Shown here in pieces: positions 58,415 through 64,000 of a stretch of 64,000 bases of DNA. The DNA lies in NCBI GenBank assembly GCA_965199335.1, contig CBDAQZ010000001.1:310001-374000 (forward strand). The letters are read 5' to 3'. The stretch's first letter is position 1; each line of letters opens with the position of its first letter. The position numbers and the translations under genes are program-made. The stretch comes from CBDAQV01 sp965199335. Lineage in GTDB: Bacteria; Pseudomonadota; Alphaproteobacteria; CALMVH01. The notes below the pieces were generated by a model, which searched no databases, was not told the DNA's origin, and saw nothing but the letters and a program-made list of their open reading frames with translations.

Positions 58415-58415
58415 T

Positions 58416-59015
58416 TTATATCCATTTTTCCATCAACGCCTCACGGTGCCGCGCAAACCACAATGTCGCGAAATGCGTGTTGACGTTCAACAGGGTCCCG
58501 GCATCGGCCATTGCCAGGACTTCACCCACCGGTTTGACATGAACCCTGATATTCTCGTGCTCTTCCTTCAGGCCGAAAACGCCGCCGACCTTGCTTGAAT
58601 CGATCTGGCCGACATACAGGGTCAGCAATTCGTCGGCATTGCCCGGGCTGATGAAATATTCGCAGGCGCGCTCCAGTCGGATGATCTCGCAGTCCGCCTC
58701 CTCGCTGGTTTCACGCCGTGCGGCGGCTTCCGGGTCATCATCGGGGGCGATCTTGCCGGCAACATATTCCAGCATCCAGCACGGACGGTTCTCGGCATAG
58801 GCCGCAATACGAAACTGCTCGATCATGACCAGCTGGTCGCGGTGCGGGTCGAACAGGACGACGACCACGGCAGGACCGGTGCGGAACAGTTCGCGTTTGA
58901 ACGACTCCGACCATTCGCCGTCGAACTGGCGAATGCGCAACTGAAACCTGTCTACTGCGTAATGTCCCTGAAAGACACGGCTTACATCTTCGAGTTCGAC
59001 CGATTCCTTATCCAT
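58416..59015 (-). CDS. nudF: Nudix hydrolase, ADP-ribose pyrophosphatase
   Basis: This 199-residue NudF-type protein has the N-terminal strand VSRVFQGHYAVDRFQLRIRQFDG and VLFDPHRDQLVMIEQFRIAAY. The Nudix box GKIAPDDDPEAAARRETSEEADC starts near residue 86. The Gly at the end of the box is replaced by Asp (EEADC instead of EEAGC); the metal-binding Glu residues are kept. SPGNADELLTLYVGQID is typical of ADP-ribose pyrophosphatases. It lies nine bases after the MOSC gene on the same strand. Confidence 0.9.
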   Translation of the reverse strand: MDKESVELEDVSRVFQGHYAVDRFQLRIRQFDGEWSESFKRELFRTGPAVVVVLFDPHRDQLVMIEQFRIAAYAENRPCWMLEYVAGKIAPDDDPEAAARRETSEEADCEIIRLERACEYFISPGNADELLTLYVGQIDSSKVGGVFGLKEEHENIRVHVKPVGEVLAMADAGTLLNVNTHFATLWFARHREALMEKWI

Positions 59016-59024
59016 GGGCAGACC

Positions 59025-59867
59025 CTAAATGGCACTGGGCGCACTGGCAATCCGACGAGGAAAGTGTCCGCGTGGAGCAAGCGTGTCGACTGCGTCGCCG
59101 AGGCGGATCAGACCCGGTTCACGCACGACGAGGTTCTCGCCGAAATTGACCTTGCCGTCCGTACGTCGGAATGTCGCCAATGTCTTCAGCGGTTCCTTGT
59201 CCATTCGTCCCCCCGTTTCCTGATCGATCGTAGTGATCGAGCAGCGGGCGCACGGCTTGACCCCTTCCAGCAGGGCAGTTCCCAAGCGGAAGCTGCCGAT
59301 GGCATCCTCCATGAAAGCCTCGTCCGTATCGACCACGATGTTGGGCCGGAACCGGTTCATCGGAATAGCGTCATCGGTCCGGACATTGAGATCGCGCAAC
59401 GAGGCGGTATTGGTGAGCAGGATGGGAAAGCCATCGGCAAAACTGACGATCTCGTCACCCACTGCGTAGTCGGGATCGATCGGCCGTAGCGAATCTTCGG
59501 CCATGTATACCAGCGAACAAGTGATCGACAGGTGATCCGACAACCATTCATCGACCTGGTACGAAACCGGTGTGCCCGGCACTGTGTCGTTCCAGACATT
59601 CACCGATCGAGGGCTGCCGTCTGCGGCAGGAACGTCGATGCAATCGCTGCCCTTGGAAAGAACGAGCTGGCCGTTGTGCGTGATGGATGTTTTGATCGTC
59701 GCCATCTGCGGCACGTCGCGTTGCGTGAAAAAGAAATTGTCCTTGTCGACGATCATCCAGCGGCGGTCATGCTTCAGCCCGCGCGGCTCGACTGTCGCTT
59801 CCGTGAGCGCTATGCCGGCCAGCGATTTTACAGGGTAGATGAACAACGCGCTTACAAGGGGCTCCAT
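59025..59867 (-). CDS. MOSC domain-containing protein
   Basis: This 280-residue protein has a MOSC N-terminal beta-barrel (ALFIYPVKSLAGIALTEATVEPRGLKHDRRWMIVD, about residues 7-41). The MOSC domain follows with RFRPNIVVDTDEAF, LEGVKPCARCSITTID (conserved Cys) and KVNFGENLVV. Relatives such as YcbX and mARC use molybdenum cofactor to reduce N-hydroxylated compounds. It is middle gene of a hydrolase-MOSC-Nudix run with gaps of 12 and nine bases. Confidence 0.9.
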   Translation of the reverse strand: MEPLVSALFIYPVKSLAGIALTEATVEPRGLKHDRRWMIVDKDNFFFTQRDVPQMATIKTSITHNGQLVLSKGSDCIDVPAADGSPRSVNVWNDTVPGTPVSYQVDEWLSDHLSITCSLVYMAEDSLRPIDPDYAVGDEIVSFADGFPILLTNTASLRDLNVRTDDAIPMNRFRPNIVVDTDEAFMEDAIGSFRLGTALLEGVKPCARCSITTIDQETGGRMDKEPLKTLATFRRTDGKVNFGENLVVREPGLIRLGDAVDTLAPRGHFPRRIASAPSAI

Positions 59868-59879
59868 CTCCCCTTGATA

Positions 59880-60452
59880 TCAGACCAATCGGCCGAGCGC
59901 GATATCCCTCAATTCCGGGAAGTGATCCGTACGCATGTCGCCGAAGCAGAAATGCCCGTATCCGGGAAACATATGCAATCTTGCCTGCGGCAGCTCGGCG
60001 CAGATCCGGTCGACCGATTGCATGATGTCGGGCATGTCGTTGTCCGATGACAGCACATGAATGTCGGCGCGCGCGGTAAGTGCAGGGTCAATCGTGAAAT
60101 TGAAGAAATCGGGGTCTTTCAACCCTGTAGGATCTATCCACGGGGCGACCAGGATCAGTTTCGCCACGCGCGTCATGGCCTCGCTCATCCAGCGCGTCAG
60201 GAATCCGCCGCCACAGCTATGGCCGATCAGGATCGACTCAGGCCCGAGGGGCAGGCGCTCGAACAGGTCGCGCCACTGGCTATATACCGGTCGTGTGGCG
60301 TTGGGCATTTCCGGCGTTTGGGTCAGGTAGCCGTGCATCAGCAATTGCTTCTGCAACCAGGGAAACCAATGGCTGTTGCTCAGCGACGAGTATTGTTCAC
60401 TGAAAAACTCGACATGGTCGCAGGTGCCATGAATTAGTGTGGCTGTTTTCAC
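59880..60452 (-). CDS. alpha/beta hydrolase, RBBP9/YdeN-like
   Basis: This 190-residue small alpha/beta hydrolase has LIHGTCDHVEFFSEQYSSLSN near the N-terminus and nucleophile Ser in ILIGHSCGGGFLTRWM (about residue 79). An Asp lies around VLSSDNDMPDIMQ and the catalytic His in FPGYGHFCFGDM. This matches the RBBP9/YdeN serine hydrolases. First of three genes with MOSC and Nudix. Confidence 0.85.
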   Translation of the reverse strand: MKTATLIHGTCDHVEFFSEQYSSLSNSHWFPWLQKQLLMHGYLTQTPEMPNATRPVYSQWRDLFERLPLGPESILIGHSCGGGFLTRWMSEAMTRVAKLILVAPWIDPTGLKDPDFFNFTIDPALTARADIHVLSSDNDMPDIMQSVDRICAELPQARLHMFPGYGHFCFGDMRTDHFPELRDIALGRLV

Positions 60453-60461
60453 CCTATATCA

Positions 60462-60520
60462 TCCCGAACGATGCAAAGATTCTCACTTGAGAGATGCTTC
60501 ACTTCGACGGGCATGACAAT
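60462..60520. repeat. degenerate REP-like element
   Basis: The segment GATTCTCACTTGAGAGATGCTTCACTTC (from 60478) ending in GGGCATGACAA resembles the ...CTTCACTTCG...ATGACA intergenic repeats of many alphaproteobacteria. It shares the ATGACAA end with the palindrome at 9081-9102. It lies between rpoH and the hydrolase gene. Confidence 0.35.
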
Positions 60521-60545
60521 CCTTGATTAAACGAACAGGCCTCAA

Positions 60546-61424
60546 TCAAGCGAACAGGTCGGCCTTGTCGCTGACCTTGCTCTCGATCGAGGCTTTCAGC
60601 TTGCTCAGCGCGCGCTGTTCCAGCTGGCGAACCCGCTCCTTGCTGACGCCCAGTTCCTTGCCCAGTTCTTCCAGGGTCACCGATTCGTCGCGCAGGCGAC
60701 GTTCGGCGATGATGCGCTGTTCGCGGGGAGACAGTTCGCTGAGAGCTTCCGCAAGCCATTTCGAACGTGTCTGCGAATCGCGCAGGCCAAGGACAACGTC
60801 TTCGGGATTGGCACTTTGATCAGGCAGAAGATCCTGCCATTCGCCTTCGCTGTCTTCCTTCAAAGGGGCGTTCAGCGACTGGTCGGAACCCGACAGGCGC
60901 ATTTCCATGTCGCGCACATCCTTGGCGCCGACATTAAGCTGGGTTGCGATCTTCTCGCGGCCCTCATCGGATAGCGGTTCGCCATCGTTGCTTTCGATCT
61001 TCGCCTTCAGCCGGCGCAAATTGAAGAACAGGGATTTCTGCGCGGCAGTCGTGCCAGTACGCACGATAGACCAGTTACGCAGCACGTAATCCTGCATCGA
61101 CGAGCGTATCCACCACGAGGCATACGTAGAGAAGCGCACCTCACGGTCGGGCTCGAACCGGGCGGCAGCCTGCATAAGGCCGACATTGCCTTCCTGGATC
61201 AGGTCGCCCATCGGCAGGCCGTAATTGCGGAAGCGGGCGGCTAGGGAGATCACAAGCCGCGTATAGGATTTGATCAGCTCATGCAGGGCGGCTTCCGATT
61301 TCTGCTCGCGCCAGGCGGTTGCAAGCTCGAATTCATGGTCACGCTCCAGAAGCGGCTCACGCATCGAAGTCTTGATGTACGCTAGATTTGCTCGTTGGGT
61401 ACTCGGATCGTCGAGGTAAGCCAT
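60546..61424 (-). CDS. rpoH: RNA polymerase sigma-32 factor RpoH
   Basis: This 292-residue heat-shock sigma factor has region 2 with LIQEGNVGLMQAAARFEPDREVRFSTYASWWIRSSMQDYVLRNW (about residues 77-120). The RpoH box QKSLFFNLRRLK follows, and region 4 is ELGKELGVSKERVRQLEQRALSKLK. The start is ATG 61424, with AAGGAGGG eight bases before it; the ATG region nine codons earlier is not needed. It follows the degenerate phosphoesterase (77-base gap) and may also have its own promoter. Confidence 0.95.
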   Translation of the reverse strand: MAYLDDPSTQRANLAYIKTSMREPLLERDHEFELATAWREQKSEAALHELIKSYTRLVISLAARFRNYGLPMGDLIQEGNVGLMQAAARFEPDREVRFSTYASWWIRSSMQDYVLRNWSIVRTGTTAAQKSLFFNLRRLKAKIESNDGEPLSDEGREKIATQLNVGAKDVRDMEMRLSGSDQSLNAPLKEDSEGEWQDLLPDQSANPEDVVLGLRDSQTRSKWLAEALSELSPREQRIIAERRLRDESVTLEELGKELGVSKERVRQLEQRALSKLKASIESKVSDKADLFA

Positions 61425-61452
61425 ATGCCGAACCCTCCTTATGTGTACCACC

Positions 61453-61482
61453 TTACGTAAACGTAATGGGCATGAATTGCAA
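61453..61482 (-). promoter_or_regulatory. candidate rpoH promoter with palindrome at the -10
   Basis: On the minus strand TTGCAA (61482-61477) and TACGTA (61459-61454) are 17 bases apart. The -10 lies inside the palindrome TTACGT-AA-ACGTAA (61453-61466). A second palindrome, TTAGAA-CCA-TTCTAA (61490-61504), overlaps the stop of the upstream gene. Either could be an operator. Confidence 0.4.
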
Positions 61483-61500
61483 GTCTATTTTAGAACCATT

Positions 61501-62304
61501 CTAAGCTTCGAATAATTCAGTCAGGGTCCCGCAGGCCTCGAACGCACCAGTCACTACAGTACCGCCATATCCGGCCCTGCCGTCCAAGGTCACAGCAACC
61601 TCACCAATCTGTACACCGGCGCCGTTGGGATCGGAGCCGCGAACGATACGGGTAAACCCTTCGTACGTAGCATCAAGGCTATCGAAGGCTACGTTGTTCC
61701 ACCAAAAGCTGTCGCGCTGCGCACTGAGCGGTCGATCCGGGGACAGGCCGCTATGTACGAACAGGACTGCTCCATCGGGCTCGGGGCGGGTAAACGCTGC
61801 GCGGCGCAACATGGTCATGAATTTCTCATGTCCAGGCCGTTCGCGCACGGCAAGGCGTAATTTGTTGGTCCACCGTGTCATTGTAATGGCATTGTCGCGG
61901 GTCGCGCCATAGCCCTCCTTGGCACTGCCGCCATAGGCGTTGATGGTGGATTCGATGTCATGGTCCATGACCCAGGCGAAAACCGCACCGGGGTCCGGGG
62001 CGAATTGTATCTGCAGCAGCTTCTGCCACATCTCTTCCTGCGTGCCGCGCAGGTAGATCACGTCCTCGGCCAGCATGCCGGGCAGGGAGATGACATGGCG
62101 GCGAAAAGCCAGCAATTCGTCGATTACCTCGACCGCGCTGCCGCCGGGACCACCGTAATTGCCAAGGTAAACAATACGATCGCCCGGCTGGACTTTATCC
62201 AGCAGGGCGTCGTGTATGGCTATCAAGCGGGAGATTTCACCATGTATGGCGCTTACGGCCCAGACGCGGCGGGGGCGCCCGAGTTCCGCAAACCGATCGT
62301 CTAT
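61501..62304 (-). CDS. metallophosphoesterase-fold protein with substituted metal ligands
   Basis: This protein is similar to Ser/Thr-phosphatase-type metallophosphoesterases, but the metal motifs are changed. GDIHG reads SAIHG (residues 18-22), GDYVDRG reads GNYGGPG (48-54) and GNHE reads GTQE (87-90). The late FVHSGL His is kept. Other stretches (LRGTQEEMWQKLLQIQFAPDP, AYGGSAKEGYG) look conserved. The family-like N-terminus RRVWAVSAIHGE lies upstream of the first ordinary start (TTG 62226), and no ATG, GTG or TTG exists before the preceding stop at 62326. I therefore place the start at ATA 62304; the minimal certain frame is 61501-62226. It lies between carD and rpoH. Confidence 0.72.
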   Translation of the reverse strand: MDDRFAELGRPRRVWAVSAIHGEISRLIAIHDALLDKVQPGDRIVYLGNYGGPGGSAVEVIDELLAFRRHVISLPGMLAEDVIYLRGTQEEMWQKLLQIQFAPDPGAVFAWVMDHDIESTINAYGGSAKEGYGATRDNAITMTRWTNKLRLAVRERPGHEKFMTMLRRAAFTRPEPDGAVLFVHSGLSPDRPLSAQRDSFWWNNVAFDSLDATYEGFTRIVRGSDPNGAGVQIGEVAVTLDGRAGYGGTVVTGAFEACGTLTELFEA

Positions 62305-62311
62305 TGTCGTT

Positions 62312-62812
62312 TTAAGCGGCCTTCTTCAGGACTTCTTCCAGCCGTTCCGCTGCCTTGCCTTCGTCGATCTTCTCGACAGCGGCAAGTTCGCGGGCCAGAC
62401 GATCGAGCGCCGACTGATAGATCTGGCGTTCGCTATAGGACTGCTCGGCCTGGTCGTCGGTACGGCGCAGGTCGCGAAGAACCTCGGCGATCGAAATCGG
62501 ATCACCCGAGTTGATCTTGGTTTCGTATTCCTGGGCGCGGCGGCTCCACATGGCACGCTTCACGCGGCTACGGCCCTGCAATGTTTCCATCGCAGACTTA
62601 AGACGCTCCTTCGAGCTCAGGCGGCGCAGGCCTGAAGTCTTGGCTTTGCCGACCGGAATCTTGAGGCGCATCCGCTCCTTGTCGAAGTGGATGGCATAAA
62701 GCTGAACATCGGCACCGCCGAAGGTAAGTGTTTCCACTCCCTCAATGCAGCCAACGCCGTGAGCGGGGTATACAACGTAGTCGCCGGTGGCGAACTCAAG
62801 TTTCTGAGCCAT
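62312..62812 (-). CDS. carD: CarD/CdnL family transcriptional regulator
   Basis: This 166-residue RNA-polymerase-binding regulator stabilises open promoter complexes, notably at rRNA promoters. The N-terminal RID (Tudor-like) domain reads FATGDYVVYPAHGVGCIEGVET (residues about 7-28) with ERMRLKIPVGKAKTSGLRRLSS. The C-terminal helical part has SRRAQEYETKINSGDPISIAEVLRDL. The start is ATG 62812 (GGAG five bases upstream). The upstream region has a good promoter and a CtrA-like palindrome. Confidence 0.93.
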   Translation of the reverse strand: MAQKLEFATGDYVVYPAHGVGCIEGVETLTFGGADVQLYAIHFDKERMRLKIPVGKAKTSGLRRLSSKERLKSAMETLQGRSRVKRAMWSRRAQEYETKINSGDPISIAEVLRDLRRTDDQAEQSYSERQIYQSALDRLARELAAVEKIDEGKAAERLEEVLKKAA

Positions 62813-62855
62813 CGTCTCCACTCTGATATGTGCAAGGGTTTCCAAGTTAGGAATG

Positions 62856-62884
62856 CATATACCATTATTCGACGATTATGACAA
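62856..62884 (-). promoter_or_regulatory. carD promoter
   Basis: On the minus strand TTGTCA (62884-62879) and TATATG (62861-62856) with a 17-base spacer, 44 bases before the carD ATG. Confidence 0.6.
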
Positions 62885-62912
62885 ATCTATGTTTCATAAA
62901 CTGTGATTTTTT

Positions 62913-62932
62913 TTCTTAACCATGGTTAAGAA
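62913..62932. promoter_or_regulatory. 20-bp perfect palindrome of two TTAACCAT half-sites
   Basis: The 20 bases read the same on both strands and consist of two facing TTAACCAT sequences. This octamer is the known CtrA half-site of Caulobacter-type alphaproteobacteria, although here the TTAA blocks are six rather than seven bases apart. It overlaps the fdxA stop and lies about 30 bases upstream of the carD -35. Confidence 0.5.
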
Positions 62933-63264
62933 CCATTTCCCGGCTTGTCGCTAAACTGGTCCGGGTACTTGTTCGCAACGTCTTTCCATTCATCCGCATC
63001 CGCTAAAGCCGCTTTTTTACGGGTTATGTTCGGCCAGCTGCTTGCAAAGGCGCGGTTCGCCTCGGCCAGCTGCTGGGCGCGCGGGTCGCTGTCGGGTACG
63101 ATCGCCTCGATCGGGCATTCGGGTTCGCAAACACCGCAATCGATGCATTCGTCGGGATGGATCACCAGCATGTTCTCGCCTTCGTAGAAGCAGTCTACGG
63201 GACAGACCTCCACGCAGTCGGTGTATTTGCACTTGATGCAGGCTTCTGTGACGACATACGGCAT
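62926..63264 (-). CDS. fdxA: ferredoxin, FdxA type ([3Fe-4S][4Fe-4S])
   Basis: This 112-residue ferredoxin has ligands in CIKCKYTDCVEVCPVDCF and CIDCGVCEPECPIEAI (residues about 9-55). The spacing CxxxxxxC in the first motif is expected for a 7Fe cluster protein. A helical C-terminal tail (ITRKKAALADADEWKDVA) is typical of alphaproteobacterial FdxA. The start is ATG 63264. A small GC hairpin (63287-63303) lies between it and the upstream transporter gene. The order fdxA-carD is common in the class. Confidence 0.94.
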   Translation of the reverse strand: MPYVVTEACIKCKYTDCVEVCPVDCFYEGENMLVIHPDECIDCGVCEPECPIEAIVPDSDPRAQQLAEANRAFASSWPNITRKKAALADADEWKDVANKYPDQFSDKPGNGS

Positions 63265-63312
63265 GTTGAATTCCTGAGAATGGACGGGCGGCATACGGCC
63301 GCCTTGCATTAT

Positions 63313-64000
63313 CTAGTCCGCCACGGCTTCCAGCGCAACCGCATCGGCAAGTTCGGCTTTGCGTTTACGCTCGTGGAAGAAGACGTACAGGCTGCCACCG
63401 ACGATCATGGCAGCGCCCCCGATCGTCGCCAGGGAAGGCGGGGCGTGCCAGATCGCCCATTGCAGGATCATGCTCCAGACCAGGATCGCGTAGGTATAAG
63501 GCGCCGTGACGCTGGTAGGGGCGTAGCGGCAGGCGATGTTGAAGCAATACTGGCCGCAACCACCGGCAAGGCCCAGCCCGACCATCAGGACCAGATCGTG
63601 CGGAACCGGCGTGACGAACGAACCGACCGTGGCAAGCCCGGCAATCGCCGTGCCGAAAATCGACAGGTAGAACAGGATGGTTAGCGGCAGCTCGGTCCGC
63701 GCCAGCGTCCTGATCCACATTGTGGTCAGGGCGTTGATGAGGCCCGCGAACAGGGCGATGCCGATGCCAAGGCTGATACCGCCGCCGGGATGCATGATGA
63801 TCAGGGCGCCCGCGAAGCCGACAATCACGGCAATCCAGCTGTGCAGCCCGACCTTCTCGCGCAGGATCGGCCCCGACAGCGCGACAAGGAAAAGCGAATC
63901 CGCGTAATAGACCGACATGACGTCGCCCAAGGGCTGTGTCTCCAGGGCGGTCACCATTAGGGAGAATACGACCACGCCCGCCAGTGCTCGCCACAGATGG
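63313..64000 (-). CDS. EamA/DMT-family transporter (N-terminus outside the window)
   Basis: This drug/metabolite transporter fragment is open to the window end (residues reading HLWRALAGVVVFSLMVTAL). At least seven hydrophobic helices remain, including the second EamA repeat (IALFAGLINALTTMWIRTLARTE, LAGGCGQYCFNIACRYAPTSVTAPYTYAILVWSMILQWAIW). The C-terminus is charged. The substrate is unknown. Located upstream of fdxA on the same strand. Confidence 0.87.
   Translation of the reverse strand, partial: HLWRALAGVVVFSLMVTALETQPLGDVMSVYYADSLFLVALSGPILREKVGLHSWIAVIVGFAGALIIMHPGGGISLGIGIALFAGLINALTTMWIRTLARTELPLTILFYLSIFGTAIAGLATVGSFVTPVPHDLVLMVGLGLAGGCGQYCFNIACRYAPTSVTAPYTYAILVWSMILQWAIWHAPPSLATIGGAAMIVGGSLYVFFHERKRKAELADAVALEAVAD

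Noticed and set aside
62913..62932. The fdxA-end palindrome as a terminator
   Set aside because: In the transcribed (minus) direction the dyad is followed by A-rich, not T-rich, sequence, and the stem is A+T-rich, so it is not a rho-independent terminator.
1..64000. CRISPR array, prophage, transposase, integrase or plasmid functions
   Set aside because: No regularly spaced repeats, no recombinase or transposase motifs and no structural phage genes were found; the tRNA genes show no att-like duplication.

Overview
The window is a G+C-rich (about 60 % by eye) stretch of bacterial chromosome, almost certainly from an aerobic alphaproteobacterium. The evidence is the gene set and its order: fdxA-carD-phosphoesterase-rpoH, a CpdR-like receiver, a TIGR02302 membrane protein, an NDUFS4-type complex I accessory subunit, Coq7 (ubiquinone), sdhCDA/sdhB, etfBA and the alphaproteobacterial HNH protein. 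I cannot fix the order. A Rhodospirillales- or Micavibrio-like lineage is only a guess. Coding density is very high, with many ATGA start/stop couplings and convergent 3' overlaps. No gene-free stretch exceeds 300 bases; the longest is the nrdA/mscL divergent region at 12379-12659.

Layout. 0-9 kb: TPR-methyltransferase, LptD, DEAD-box helicase, hydrolase, a subtilase with an outer-membrane-type C-terminus, and an AHSA1-family protein behind a hairpin that covers its ribosome binding site. 9-13 kb: class Ia ribonucleotide reductase operon (nrdA, an unknown gene, nrdB) divergent from mscL. 13-16.5 kb: exported proteins, LolA, and a small HTH regulator flanked by GGGGAAT/ATTCCCC operator-like sites. 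16.5-22 kb: FtsK, SppA, chorismate synthase. 22-28 kb: unknown helical protein, glycine-zipper lipoprotein, PdxH, cation efflux protein, then three tandem exported genes built from one recurring cysteine-containing module. 28-35 kb: succinate dehydrogenase, with sdhB separated from sdhCDA by three unrelated genes, then a prolyl aminopeptidase and YceI. 35-44 kb: dapB, nth, a DUF2125/acyltransferase/YdcF operon, zinc-ribbon protein, receiver, TIGR02302, small lipoprotein. 44-50 kb: TlpA, Nudix proteins, hbd-etfA-etfB, GluQ. 50-60 kb: esterase, HNH, Coq7-DsbB-YqaA, three tRNAs (Leu-CAA, Pro-UGG, Arg-UCU), TPR-glycosyltransferase, dapF, DUF192, NDUFS4-like, MOSC. 60-64 kb: rpoH, a degenerate phosphoesterase, carD, fdxA and a truncated EamA transporter.

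How the genes work together. Respiration and fatty-acid oxidation are well represented (Sdh, ETF, Hbd, Coq7, complex I accessory subunit). So is envelope building (LptD, LolA, DapB/DapF, PlsC, MscL, DsbB, TlpA, SppA). Global control is by CarD and RpoH. The places most worth a second look are the tandem exported module family (25.2-28.2 kb), the unknown gene inside nrdAB, the degenerate phosphoesterase between carD and rpoH, the operator array at the HTH gene, the nrd leader and promoter structures, the split sdh operon and the apparent absence of argH/lysA from the tlpA-lipoprotein-TIGR02302 neighbourhood. All functional assignments come from reading motifs; no database search was possible.
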